From NCBI RefSeq assembly GCF_024746795.1, contig NZ_CP080524.1, positions 310,001-374,000 on the forward strand: a stretch of 64,000 bases of DNA, written 5' to 3'. The stretch's first letter is position 1. Each line of letters starts with the position of its first letter. Positions 49,879 through 58,847 of the stretch are shown here, in pieces. The position numbers and the translations under genes are program-made. This DNA comes from Mesorhizobium sp. AR10. Its GTDB lineage: Bacteria; Pseudomonadota; Alphaproteobacteria; Rhizobiales; Rhizobiaceae. The notes below the pieces were generated by a model. That model was given only the letters and a program-made list of their open reading frames with translations, had not been told where the DNA came from and made no database searches.

Positions 49879-50631
49879 TCAAGCGGTTCTCACGAACCCC
49901 TCACTCGCCCTGAGCAGATTGCGCGTGTAATCCTTGGTCACGCGGTGGCCGACCAGTTGCGCCGCCGTAAGATTCTCCACCGCCTCGCCGCTCTGCATGA
50001 CCATCAGCCGCTCGCACATATGGGTGATGATGGCGAGGTCGTGGCTGACCATCAGGAAGGTCAGCTTGCGCCGCCGCCGGATCTCCTCCAGCAGGTTGAG
50101 TACTTCCGCCTGCACCGAAGCGTCGAGCGCCGAGGTCGGCTCGTCGAGCAGCAGGATCGACGGCTCAAGGATCAGGGCGCGCGCGATCGCCACGCGCTGG
50201 CGCTGGCCGCCCGACAATTGGTGCGAATAGCGGAAGCGGAAGCCGTTGCCCAGGCCGACCTCGTCCAGCGCCTGCTGGATGCGCTTTTCGCCGTCGGCAA
50301 AGCCGTGGATGGCGAGCGGCTCCTGCAGCAGGCGGTCGACGGTCTGGCGCGGATGCAGCGACCCGTACGGGTCCTGGAAGACCATCTGCACTTCGCGATA
50401 AAAGGCCTTGTCGCGGCGTACGCCGAGTTTGTTGCCGTTGACGGTGATGCTGCCCGAAGCGACTGGCGCGAGGCCGGCGATGGCTCGCAGCAGCGTCGAT
50501 TTGCCGGAGCCGGATTCGCCAACCAGGCCGAAGGATTCGCCGGACCGCACTTCGAGGCTGACCCCCTTCAGCGCGCGAAAGCGGTCGAAGATCACCACGA
50601 GCCCGTCGACGGAAAGAGCCGCTGCCGTCAT
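49879..50631 (-). CDS. Peptide-type ABC importer, ATPase subunit (DppF/OppF-like)
   Basis: A 250-residue ABC ATPase with Walker A GESGSGKST (about 39-47), signature LSGGQRQRVAIA, Walker B SILLLDEPTSALD and the switch His in VSHDLA. It pairs with the preceding ATPase to drive the importer. ATG 50631 overlaps the preceding stop (ATGA); a GTG at 50640 is also in frame. At 250 residues it lacks the C-terminal iron-sulfur extension found in many OppF proteins. It is last in the five-gene operon. Confidence 0.92.
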   Translation of the reverse strand: MTAAALSVDGLVVIFDRFRALKGVSLEVRSGESFGLVGESGSGKSTLLRAIAGLAPVASGSITVNGNKLGVRRDKAFYREVQMVFQDPYGSLHPRQTVDRLLQEPLAIHGFADGEKRIQQALDEVGLGNGFRFRYSHQLSGGQRQRVAIARALILEPSILLLDEPTSALDASVQAEVLNLLEEIRRRRKLTFLMVSHDLAIITHMCERLMVMQSGEAVENLTAAQLVGHRVTKDYTRNLLRASEGFVRTA

Positions 50632-51461
50632 GCCGCCCACTCCGGCTTGCGGTCGAGCACCGGCAGCGGGTGGCGTTCGAAGCCGATCCTGGGCATGCAG
50701 TTGAGCAGGCCGCGCGTATAGGGATGCTGGGCGTCGCGAAGCTCCGACGCCTTCAACTGCTCGACCACCTTGCCGGCATACATGACGATCACGCGGTCGC
50801 AGAAAGACGAGACCAGGCGCAGATCGTGCGAGATGAAGATCAGCCCCATGCCGCGCTCGCTGACCAGCCGGTCGAGTATGCCGAGCACGTCGAGCTGCAC
50901 GGTGACGTCGAGCGCCGAAGTCGGCTCGTCGGCGATCATCATCTCCGGCCCGGCGATCAGCATCATGGCGATCATGGCGCGCTGGCCCATGCCGCCGGAG
51001 ACCTCGTGCGGATGCAGGTCGAAGACGCGGGCCGGATCGCGGATCTGCACCGCCTCCAGCATGGCGAGCGCGCGGTCACGGGCTTCCGCCTTGCCGACCT
51101 TTTCATGCGTGCGCAGCGTTTCGACGATCTGGCGGCCGATGCTCATCACCGGATCGAGCGAGTATTTCGGGTCCTGCAGGATCATGGCGATGCGTTTTCC
51201 GCGCATTGCCCGGCGCTCGCGCGGCGATGCCGCCAGCAGGTCGATGCCGTCGAAGGCGAGCTTCTTGGCGGTGACCTGCGCCTGCGGCGGAGTCAGGCCC
51301 ATGATGGCGCGGCCAGTCTGCGATTTGCCGGAGCCGCTCTCGCCGACGATGCCGAGCCGTTCGCGGCCAAGCGAGAAGGAGACGCCGCGCACCGCCTCGA
51401 TCAGGCCGGTGCGCGTCGGGAAGCTGACGCGCAGGTCATCGACGTCGAGAAGCGTGCTCAT
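50628..51461 (-). CDS. Peptide-type ABC importer, ATPase subunit (DppD/OppD-like)
   Basis: A 277-residue ABC ATPase with Walker A GESGSGKSQ, signature VSGGMGQRAMIA, Walker B MMIADEPTSALD and the switch region FISHDLRLV. The C-terminal AQHPYTRGLLNCMP is typical of oligopeptide/dipeptide ATPases. ATG 51461 (MSTLLDVDDL) is listed; ATG 51491 overlaps the permease stop as ATGA, has GGAG upstream and adds ten residues, so it may be the true start. The frame is open far upstream only as a shadow of the permease. Confidence 0.92.
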   Translation of the reverse strand: MSTLLDVDDLRVSFPTRTGLIEAVRGVSFSLGRERLGIVGESGSGKSQTGRAIMGLTPPQAQVTAKKLAFDGIDLLAASPRERRAMRGKRIAMILQDPKYSLDPVMSIGRQIVETLRTHEKVGKAEARDRALAMLEAVQIRDPARVFDLHPHEVSGGMGQRAMIAMMLIAGPEMMIADEPTSALDVTVQLDVLGILDRLVSERGMGLIFISHDLRLVSSFCDRVIVMYAGKVVEQLKASELRDAQHPYTRGLLNCMPRIGFERHPLPVLDRKPEWAA

Positions 51462-51487
51462 TCGTCGCCGTTCATTGGGGTCGCCGC

Positions 51488-52408
51488 TCATTGGTCGCCG
51501 CTCCGGGGATCGAGCGCGTCGCGCAGGCCGTCGCCAAGCAGGTTGAAACCAAGGCTGACGATGAGGATGGCGACACCCGGCGCGCCGGCCACCCACCATT
51601 GGTCGAGCACGAAGCGGCGGCCCGAGGCGATCATCGCGCCCCATTCCGGCAGCGGCGGCTGGGCGCCGAGGCCGAGGAAGCCGAGACCGGCGGCGGTCAG
51701 GATGATGCCGGCCATGTCGAGCGTCACCCTGATGATCAGCGACGAGATGCAGAGCGGCATGATGTGGCGCAGCACGATGCGGAACGGCGAGGCGCCCATC
51801 AATTGCACCGCCTTGATGTAATCCGAATTGCGCACGGTCAGCGTTTCGGCGCGCGCAATGCGGGCATAGGGCGGCCACGAGGTGATGGCGATGGCGAGCA
51901 CGGCGTTCTCGATGCCGGGACCGAGGGCGGCAACGAAAGCCAGTGCCAGGATCAGCTTCGGGAAGGCAAGGAAGATGTCGGTGATGCGCATCAGGATCGC
52001 ATCCGTCCAGCCGCCGGCATAGCCGGCCACCGTGCCGACCAGCAGACCGATCGGGGCGGCGATCACGGCGACGAGGATCACGACATAGAGCGTCCAGCGC
52101 GAGCCGAAGATGATGCGCGAAAGGATGTCGCGGCCGAGGTCGTCGGTGCCGAACCAGTGCGCAGCACTTGGCGCCAGCAGCCGTGAGCCCTTCAGGTCGC
52201 CGAACGTCGGCGAATAGGGCGCCAGCACATCGGCAAAAGCTGCAACCACCAGCAAGGCGATGATGATGAGCAGGCCGAGAAACGCCAGCCGGTTGGCGGA
52301 AAAGCGCCGCCACGCCACATAGGCGCGGCCGAGCCTGGCCTGCATGCGCGAGGCCGGCCGCTCGCTGAGCAGCCAGTCGCGACGGCTTTGGATCACTTCT
52401 GCGCTCAT
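51488..52408 (-). CDS. Peptide-type ABC importer, permease (DppC/OppC-like)
   Basis: A 306-residue inner-membrane protein with an N-terminal OppC_N-type segment (FSANRLAFLGLLIIIALLVVAAF), a DLGRDILSRIIFGSR motif typical of DppC/OppC, and the coupling-helix EAA-like region (RIARAETLTVRNSDYIKAVQLMGAS). About six membrane segments are expected. It overlaps the other permease gene by four bases. Substrate could be dipeptides, oligopeptides, opines or nickel chelates. Confidence 0.92.
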   Translation of the reverse strand: MSAEVIQSRRDWLLSERPASRMQARLGRAYVAWRRFSANRLAFLGLLIIIALLVVAAFADVLAPYSPTFGDLKGSRLLAPSAAHWFGTDDLGRDILSRIIFGSRWTLYVVILVAVIAAPIGLLVGTVAGYAGGWTDAILMRITDIFLAFPKLILALAFVAALGPGIENAVLAIAITSWPPYARIARAETLTVRNSDYIKAVQLMGASPFRIVLRHIMPLCISSLIIRVTLDMAGIILTAAGLGFLGLGAQPPLPEWGAMIASGRRFVLDQWWVAGAPGVAILIVSLGFNLLGDGLRDALDPRSGDQ

Positions 52409-53472
52409 CCGATTTTCGTCCTCGGATCGAGCACGCGGTAAAGCAGGTCGGACAAAAGATTGATGCCGATAAAGACCGAGCCGATGGCGATGGTGCCGCC
52501 GAGCACGGCATTCATGTCAGCGTTCTGCAGGGAGTTGGTGATGTAGAGGCCGATACCCGGCCACGAAAACACGGTCTCGGTCAGCACCGAGCCTTCGAGC
52601 AGGCCGGCATAGGAAAGCGCGATCACGGTGACCATCGGCACAGCGGCGTTGCGCAACGCGTGACCCCAGATGATACGGGTTTCCGACAAGCCCTTGGCGC
52701 GCGCAGCGACAATGTATTCTTGGGCGAGTTCGTTGAGCATGAACGAGCGCGTCATGCGGCTGATATAGGCGAGCGAGAAATAGCCGAGCAGCGATGCCGG
52801 CAGGATGATGTGGCGAAAGGCATCGCGGAACACGTCCCACTGGCCCTGCAACACCGCATCCAGAAGGTAGAAGCCGGTGATCGGCGTGAAGGTGTATTCG
52901 TAGACGACATCGAGGCGGCCGGGAAAAGCCACCCATTGCAGCTTGGCGTAAAACAGCACCAGCGCCAGCAGCCCAAGCCAGAAGATCGGCACTGAGTAGC
53001 CGATCAGGCCGATGAGGCGCACGATCTGGTCGATGATGCTGCCGCGCCGGACCGCGGCCAGCACGCCGAGCGGCACGCCGAGCAGCGCACCGATCAGCGT
53101 TCCCAGCGTCGCCAGTTCGATCGTCGCCGGAAAGGCGCGGCGAATGTCGGTCATCACTGGGTTGGTGGTCAGCACCGAGGTGCCGAAATCGCCGTTCAGA
53201 GCATTTTTCACATAGATATAGAACTGTTCGATCAGCGGCAGGTCGAGACCCATCTCGCGGCGCGTGCGCTCGACGACATTGGTCGGCGCCCGGTCGCCGA
53301 GCACCGCCAGCACCGGGTCGATGGGGATAACACGGCCGATGAAGAAGGTCACCGCGAGAAGACCGAGATAGGTCGTTATCGCGATGACCAGGAAGCGGCC
53401 GATCGATGATGCGACAGCAGCGGCGCGGGCGCCTCCGCGCCTCGCCGCCACTTCGTTGTCAACCGCGCTCAC
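52405..53472 (-). CDS. Peptide-type ABC importer, permease (DppB/OppB-like)
   Basis: A 355-residue DppB-type permease. It begins with a cytoplasmic stretch, TM1 (FLVIAITTYLGLLAVTFFIG), then the periplasmic FIGRVIPIDPV...MGLDLPLIEQFYIYVKNAL motif of this family, and the EAA-like YISRMTRSFMLNELAQEYIVAARAKGLSE. The start is GTG 53472, 18 bases after the substrate-binding gene. It forms the pore with the DppC-like partner. Confidence 0.92.
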   Translation of the reverse strand: MSAVDNEVAARRGGARAAAVASSIGRFLVIAITTYLGLLAVTFFIGRVIPIDPVLAVLGDRAPTNVVERTRREMGLDLPLIEQFYIYVKNALNGDFGTSVLTTNPVMTDIRRAFPATIELATLGTLIGALLGVPLGVLAAVRRGSIIDQIVRLIGLIGYSVPIFWLGLLALVLFYAKLQWVAFPGRLDVVYEYTFTPITGFYLLDAVLQGQWDVFRDAFRHIILPASLLGYFSLAYISRMTRSFMLNELAQEYIVAARAKGLSETRIIWGHALRNAAVPMVTVIALSYAGLLEGSVLTETVFSWPGIGLYITNSLQNADMNAVLGGTIAIGSVFIGINLLSDLLYRVLDPRTKIG

Positions 53473-53490
53473 GCGGCGCGACCGCCGGCA

Positions 53491-55134
53491 TCACTCCTTG
53501 GAGACCGGGCCGACGAAGTTGCTGTCGAAGCTCGGGCCGAGCGCGAAGCCCTTGAGGTTCTTGCGCAGGCCAGCCACTTCCAGTTGCTGGTGGATGACGA
53601 CGAAGGGGCTGGTGTCGAGGATCTTCTTCTCGAGATCCTGGTACATTGCGGCGCGCTTGGCCGAATCCTTCTCGAGCAGGGCCGCTTCCGTCTCCTTCGT
53701 CAGGTCCGGAATGTCCCAGGCATTGCGCCAGGCCAGGGTCTTGCTCTTGCCTTCGTCCGAATTGTCCGGGTTCGAGGCAAAGGTCTGGGCGTTGGAGTTG
53801 GGATCGAAGTAATCCTGGCCCCACTGGCCGATATAGATATCGTGGTTGCGGGCGCGGTATTTGGTCAGCGTCTGCTTGCCGTCGCCGGGGATGATCTCCA
53901 GCTTGATGCCCGCTTGTCCCAGCGTCTGCTGGATCGATTCGGCCATGCCGGTCACCGGCTGGATGCTGCGTACGTCCATGGTCACGCTGAAGCCGTCGGC
54001 CAGACCGGCCTTGGCGAGCAGTTCCTTGGCCTTGGCAACGTCGAGCTTGAACGGATTCTCGTCCAACTCGCCGAGCACGCCTTTCGGCAGGAAGGTCTGG
54101 TGGATCTCGCCGATGCCCTTGAGGATGGTCGAGCTCAGCGCATCATAGTCGACGAGATATTTGAAGGCCTGGCGAACCTCGGGCTTGGCGAGATTCGGAT
54201 TCTTCTGGTTGAGGCTGATGTAATAGACCGTACCCTTCGGCGCGCTGGTGGTGGTGAGGTCGGCGTTCTTGGCGATGGCGTCGAGGTCGTTCGGCTCGAG
54301 ATTGCGGGCAACGTCAATGTCGCCGGCCTCGAGTGCCAGGCGCTGGCCCGAGCTTTCCTTCATGTTGCGATAGATGACGCGGGCAAGCTTGGCCTTTTCG
54401 CCAAAATAGTTGTCGTTGCGCTCCAGGACGACAACCTCGTTGGCGCGCCATTCGCGCAGCTTGTAGGCGCCGGAGCCGGCATAGCCGGTTTTCAGCCAGG
54501 CATTGCCGAAGTCATTGTCCCATTTGTAGTCGGCGCTCGGCGTCACCGCGGCGACATGTTCCTTGACCAGCTTGGCGTCGACGACCGAAGCGACCGTTGC
54601 CGACAGACAATTCAGCACGAAGCTCGGCGCATAGGCCTTGTCGACGGTGAACTGAAAGGTCGTGTCGTCCACGGCCTTGGCCTTGTCGGCGACGTTGTCG
54701 CCGCTGATGCCGAACTGACTGATGATGAAGGCCGGGCTCTTGTCGAGCTTGACGGCGCGCTCGAACGAGTAGGCGACGTCCGCCGCAGTGATCGGATTGC
54801 CGGAGGCGAATTTCAGGCCGGGCTTGAGCTTGAAAGTGTAGACCAAGCCATCGTCGGACACGCTCCAGCTTTCGGCAAGGTCGCCCTTGACCTTGGACGT
54901 GTCGCTGAGATCGAGGCGAACGAGAAGGTCATAAGTGTTGCCGGTGACTTCCGCCGTCGACAGCTCGAACGCCTCGCCCGGATCCATGGAGATGATGTCA
55001 TCGATCGCAAAACCTTCGACCAGCGTGTCGGCAGGCGTCACGGCAAAGGCAGGCGCGACGGCCAGAAGCAGCGCGGACATGGCCGCGCCGGCGAGCAAGG
55101 TGCGGGAGCGAAGAGCAAATTTTTCCATCATCAT
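53491..55134 (-). CDS. Peptide-type ABC importer, substrate-binding protein (SBP family 5)
   Basis: A 547-residue periplasmic protein with signal peptide RTLLAGAAMSALLLAVAPAFA and the family 5 features PADTLVEGFAIDDIISMDPGEAFE, LAESWSVSDDGLVYTFKLKPGLKFASG and GSGAYKLREW. Family 5 proteins bind peptides, opines or metal chelates. ATG 55134 (first of three consecutive ATGs) has AGGGAACA upstream. First gene of the operon; about 250 bases before it (55135-55390) no gene is seen, so the promoter should be there. Confidence 0.92.
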   Translation of the reverse strand: MMMEKFALRSRTLLAGAAMSALLLAVAPAFAVTPADTLVEGFAIDDIISMDPGEAFELSTAEVTGNTYDLLVRLDLSDTSKVKGDLAESWSVSDDGLVYTFKLKPGLKFASGNPITAADVAYSFERAVKLDKSPAFIISQFGISGDNVADKAKAVDDTTFQFTVDKAYAPSFVLNCLSATVASVVDAKLVKEHVAAVTPSADYKWDNDFGNAWLKTGYAGSGAYKLREWRANEVVVLERNDNYFGEKAKLARVIYRNMKESSGQRLALEAGDIDVARNLEPNDLDAIAKNADLTTTSAPKGTVYYISLNQKNPNLAKPEVRQAFKYLVDYDALSSTILKGIGEIHQTFLPKGVLGELDENPFKLDVAKAKELLAKAGLADGFSVTMDVRSIQPVTGMAESIQQTLGQAGIKLEIIPGDGKQTLTKYRARNHDIYIGQWGQDYFDPNSNAQTFASNPDNSDEGKSKTLAWRNAWDIPDLTKETEAALLEKDSAKRAAMYQDLEKKILDTSPFVVIHQQLEVAGLRKNLKGFALGPSFDSNFVGPVSKE

Positions 55135-55390
55135 GGTGATTGTTCCCTGTTTTTGTTGGTCCCCGAGTTCCCGGCTCAGGGCTGAAACGTTCTGTTGCCA
55201 GGCCGAACGATGGCCCCCGGATCCGTTGTCGTGGCGATTTTTGTCCAGTTGGTCCACACCTTATCCGGCGATTTCAAGCGCGGCAACGAGCATTCGCAAG
55301 GCGGTCGATTGGGCCAGATCGGCTGCCATGATGGGCCGGAGACGACGGCTAGCGGCTGTCGCCGATCGAGAAAATGGGCTGATATTGCAA

Positions 55391-56641
55391 TTACTTCACC
55401 GCCGCGACCAGATCGGCATCGGGAAAACATGTGGCGGCGCGGCCATTCTTGACCTGCCACTTGCCGATCGAGCGGCGCGTCTTGAAACCGGGCAAGCCGT
55501 CGGCGCTGCCGACATCGTAGCCCTCGACCTCCAGCGCCCGCTGCAAAGCGGCGATATCGGACCGGTGGAGTCCGCCGACCGCACCCCAGCTGCCGACAAA
55601 ATTGCTGTCGCCGTGAGCGATGCGGTCAGCACCATGGCCGATGAACAAGGCGTAGAGATCGGAAGTATTGTATTCCTTCAGCACGTAGAAATTAGGCGTG
55701 GCGATGAAGGCTGGACCGCTGCGTCCGGCCGGCATCAGCAGGAAACCTTCGGCCTTCAATTCGCTTGCCGGGAACGGTTTCGCGCCGACGCGCTTGACGC
55801 CCATCGCCGCCCATTCGGAGATCTTTTTGCCCTGATCGGGGCCCTCGAGCGAGCAGGAGACGCTCTCCGGAACCGTCACCTCGAAACCCCAGCCGCGACC
55901 TTTCACCCAGCCATAGTGGACGAGATAGTTGGCGATCGAGGCCAGCGTATCCGGGGTCGAATTCCAGATGTCGGCCCGGCCGTCGCCGTCGAAATCTGCG
56001 GCATGTTTCAGAAACGACGTCGGCATGAATTGCGGCTGGCCGAGCGCGCCTGCCCAGGATGATTTCATCGCGCCGACCGGGGCCAGCCCGCGCTCGACGA
56101 TCTTGAGCGCCGCCAGCAATTCGGTGCGAAAGAAGTCCTTTTTCGTCGACATGAACGCCTTGGTGCCCAGCACCTGGAAGGCGTCGTAGGGCATTCTTGC
56201 CGCGCCAAAGCCGGTCTCGCGGCCCCAGATCGCCAGCAGCACCTCGCCCGGCACGCCATAGCGCTTCTCGATCGCGGCCAGCGTCCTGGCGTTTGCCGCC
56301 TCGCGCGTCCGGCCGCCAGCGCTGACGGCGCGCACCGTCTTTTCAGCGAAATAGGCGCCGGGCGAACCGAATTCCGCCTGATGCTGCTTCTGCGGCGTGG
56401 TCGCCTTCTTGCCCGGCATCACCAGGTCCGGCAGCTTGAGGTTCGGATTCACGCCGTCGAAGGCAGCATCGAAGGTCTTTTGGGAGATGCCCCTGGCCTT
56501 GGCTTCCGGCCAGAGGTCGCTCTGCAGCCAGGCGCGGAACTGGTCGTCGATTTTTGCAGCGGAGGCGGGAGCCGCAAAGATCACCGCCGCAAAAGCGAGA
56601 CAGAAAAAAACAAAGGCCGATTTCCAAGAAGCAGGCTTCAT
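55391..56641 (-). CDS. Membrane-bound lytic murein transglycosylase (MltB family)
   Basis: A 416-residue exported transglycosylase that cleaves peptidoglycan to 1,6-anhydro products. It has a signal peptide (SAFVFFCLAFAAVIFAAPASA), the SLT_2 catalytic glutamate in IWGRETGFG (about 127), the ALGQPQFMPTSF motif, and a C-terminal peptidoglycan-binding domain (DIAALQRALEVEGYDVGSADGLPG). No lipobox is seen, so it is probably periplasmic rather than lipid-anchored. ATG 56641 has AGGGA six bases upstream; ATG 56647 is possible. Confidence 0.92.
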   Translation of the reverse strand: MKPASWKSAFVFFCLAFAAVIFAAPASAAKIDDQFRAWLQSDLWPEAKARGISQKTFDAAFDGVNPNLKLPDLVMPGKKATTPQKQHQAEFGSPGAYFAEKTVRAVSAGGRTREAANARTLAAIEKRYGVPGEVLLAIWGRETGFGAARMPYDAFQVLGTKAFMSTKKDFFRTELLAALKIVERGLAPVGAMKSSWAGALGQPQFMPTSFLKHAADFDGDGRADIWNSTPDTLASIANYLVHYGWVKGRGWGFEVTVPESVSCSLEGPDQGKKISEWAAMGVKRVGAKPFPASELKAEGFLLMPAGRSGPAFIATPNFYVLKEYNTSDLYALFIGHGADRIAHGDSNFVGSWGAVGGLHRSDIAALQRALEVEGYDVGSADGLPGFKTRRSIGKWQVKNGRAATCFPDADLVAAVK

Positions 56642-56666
56642 TCGCATTCCCTGCCCGCCAATTGCG

Positions 56667-57272
56667 TCAAAACGCCGTCCGCGACCGAAGTGCGGCGGCC
56701 AGCGTGCCTTCGTCGAGATAGTCGAGCTCACCGCCGACCGGCACGCCATGCGCCAGCCGTGTCACCTTGATCTCGAAACCGGAGAGCTGGTCGGTGAGAT
56801 AATGCGCCGTGGTCTGGCCCTCGACAGTGGCGTTGACGGCGAGGATGACCTCCTTCACCTCGCCGCCTGCGACGCGGTCGACCAGCGAGCGGATGTTGAG
56901 CTGTTCGGGACCGATGCCGTCGAGCGGCGAGAGCGTGCCGCCGAGTACATGGTAGCGCACGTTCATGGCGGCCGCCCGCTCCAGCGCCCACAGGTCGGAG
57001 ACATCCTCGACGACGATGAGCGTGGCGGCATCACGGCGCGGGTCGGTGCAGATCATGCAAGGGTCCGATGTATCGACATTGCCGCAGGTCGAGCAGATGC
57101 GCACCTTTTCGACCGCCTCGCTCATGGCGGCGGCCAGCGGCGACAGCAACTGCTCCTTCTTCTTGATGAGATGCAAGGCGGCGCGCCGGGCCGAGCGGGG
57201 CCCGAGGCCCGGCACCTTGGCCAGGAGCTGGATCAGGCGTTCGATCTCGGGACCGGCGATTCGCTTGGACAT
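56667..57272 (-). CDS. recR: Recombination protein RecR
   Basis: RecR acts with RecF and RecO to load RecA at gaps. The 201-residue protein has the N-terminal helix-hairpin-helix ([19 protein letters not shown]), the zinc finger with [16 protein letters not shown] (about 57-72) and the Toprim domain ([30 protein letters not shown]). It lies in the dnaX-ybaB-recR block, interrupted here by a SleB-type hydrolase gene between ybaB and recR. Confidence 0.97.
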   Translation of the reverse strand: MSKRIAGPEIERLIQLLAKVPGLGPRSARRAALHLIKKKEQLLSPLAAAMSEAVEKVRICSTCGNVDTSDPCMICTDPRRDAATLIVVEDVSDLWALERAAAMNVRYHVLGGTLSPLDGIGPEQLNIRSLVDRVAGGEVKEVILAVNATVEGQTTAHYLTDQLSGFEIKVTRLAHGVPVGGELDYLDEGTLAAALRSRTAF

Positions 57273-57340
57273 CGCATCGGTTTAGGATTTTTCGACGCGC
57301 TTTGGAACAGCCCGTCCGGATGCGCCTAGAGCGCCGCCGC

Positions 57341-58282
57341 CTAGTATGCTTCCAGCGGACGGGTCTGGCCGGCGATCATCGCGCCGATGGCGTCGGTGTT
57401 CTCCGGCGTCGATTCAAATGCCATCGCTGCTTGCTGCGGCTCGGCCGGGAACGAGGTGATGACCTGCGGCTGCGCGGGTCCACCGAAACGGGCGGCATCC
57501 GGCTCCTGCATGGGCTCCTGCATCGCCACCACTGTCGTCTTGATGGGTGCCCGCTTCTCAGCTGTGACGCGGGTGGATTTTGCAGGCTGCGCCACCGCGG
57601 CAGTGACATAGGTAGCCTGCACAGGGGCTGTCTTGATGGCCGTCGACTTGACGCCGGGCAAAGCTTCCGCGGAAGCCACAAGCGTTACCGGCGCGGCGGG
57701 CTCTGATGATCGAGGCGTCGCAGAGGCAACCATGGTCGTCGGCTCGTCCGGCAGCGGCTTCCAGTTGCGGCCGCGCTTTTCGTAGAAGGCATTACCGCCG
57801 GCCACCATGGTGTAGTGCATGTTCTTGTAAGGGAAGCGCAGGCCTGCGGTGTGGAAGAACATCGTGTCCTTCAGCTTGGCCTTGCGCTCGCCCTTGAGCA
57901 CCGCCTCGGCGGCTTCCTCGACATCGGGCATCGCCTTGGAGTTCATCGGCCGCGTCATCACGCCGGGTGCGAACTGGCCCTTCTCGCTCACCACCTGGCA
58001 GATGGTGCTGCCGTGCTGCCCGGAGCGCAGCCGGTTCATGACCACGGTGCCGACTGCGATCATGCCGTCACGGCTCGACCGGTTGGACTCGAAGAACATC
58101 GCCCGCTCCAGGCACTCCTTGTCCTTCGCCGTGTGACGGGAACTCAGGAAGCTTGGCGTGATGGCGTCGGTCACGCTGGCAACCGACATGCCGTGCGTGG
58201 TCTGACTGCAACCGGCCAGAAACAGGGGAGAGGTGACGATGCCGAGCAGCAGCGGCGTCTTCCATCGCGTCGCGATCAACAA
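57341..58282 (-). CDS. SleB-type cell-wall hydrolase lipoprotein
   Basis: A 313-residue protein with a lipobox (FLAGCSQ, Cys about 25) and a Hydrolase_2/SleB domain (about 55-170): CLERAMFFESNRSSRDGMIAVG, with the catalytic-type Glu in FFESN, and VVMNRLRS...ICQVV. The C-terminal 140 residues are low-complexity, rich in Ala, Pro and Val, with MQEPMQEP repeated. The start is TTG 58282 with GAGG five bases upstream. It is likely a peptidoglycan hydrolase (amidase or glucosaminidase-like). It separates ybaB from recR. Confidence 0.85.
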   Translation of the reverse strand: MLIATRWKTPLLLGIVTSPLFLAGCSQTTHGMSVASVTDAITPSFLSSRHTAKDKECLERAMFFESNRSSRDGMIAVGTVVMNRLRSGQHGSTICQVVSEKGQFAPGVMTRPMNSKAMPDVEEAAEAVLKGERKAKLKDTMFFHTAGLRFPYKNMHYTMVAGGNAFYEKRGRNWKPLPDEPTTMVASATPRSSEPAAPVTLVASAEALPGVKSTAIKTAPVQATYVTAAVAQPAKSTRVTAEKRAPIKTTVVAMQEPMQEPDAARFGGPAQPQVITSFPAEPQQAAMAFESTPENTDAIGAMIAGQTRPLEAY

Positions 58283-58424
58283 TAATGCCTCATTTCCAGA
58301 TGCCAGCCCGCCCCGAGATGTGGCAAGAATGAGACTCTTAGCGGCAAAAAGATGGCTAAAGGATTAGCATTCGTGCAGTGTAGGTAAAACTTTATGAATG
58401 ATCGGAAATGGCAGCGTGAACAGA

Positions 58425-58454
58425 GCCGGGGAAAGTCTTAACAACAGCCCCGGC
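58425..58454. other. Hairpin downstream of ybaB
   Basis: GCCGGGG (58425-58431) pairs with CCCCGGC (58448-58454) across a 16-base AT-rich loop, 41 bases after the ybaB stop. No T-run follows on the minus strand. Other bases of 58283-58495 are AT-rich and probably hold the promoter of the SleB-type gene. Confidence 0.4.
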
Positions 58455-58495
58455 GTCCAATTTCAGTTCATAATCAATTAACTGTTGGAGCAGGC

Positions 58496-58819
58496 TCAGA
58501 ACGGCAGTTTCATTCCCGGTGGGATCGGCAAGCCTGCCGTCAGCGCCTTGGTCTTCTCCTGCATGATCTGCTCGACCTTATTTTTGGCATCATTGTGAGC
58601 GGCCAGAAGCAGGTCTTCCAGAATCTCGACTTCGTCCTCCTTGAATAGGGACGGGTCGATCTTCAGCGATTTCATCTCGAACTTGCCGGTCAGCGTCACG
58701 ACGACCAGACCACCACCGGCCACGCCGGTGGCTTCCAGCGTGGCGATCTCGTCCTGCATGGCCTGAAACTTGGCCTGCATTTCCTTCGCCTTGCCCATCA
58801 GGCCGAGAAGATCTTTCAT
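58496..58819 (-). CDS. ybaB: Nucleoid-associated protein YbaB/EbfC
   Basis: A 107-residue DNA-binding dimer of the YbaB/EbfC family. It has the coiled helix [27 protein letters not shown], the [22 protein letters not shown] strand region and the end [19 protein letters not shown]. It lies 28 bases downstream of dnaX, the usual dnaX-ybaB order. Confidence 0.95.
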   Translation of the reverse strand: MKDLLGLMGKAKEMQAKFQAMQDEIATLEATGVAGGGLVVVTLTGKFEMKSLKIDPSLFKEDEVEILEDLLLAAHNDAKNKVEQIMQEKTKALTAGLPIPPGMKLPF

Positions 58820-58847
58820 GGTCCGATCCTTTGCAGAGTCTTGGTTG

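Noticed and set aside
55235..55265. CCAGTTGG-like near-palindrome before the ABC importer operon as a GntR operator
   Set aside because: Symmetry is only three to four bases per arm and no regulator gene is adjacent.
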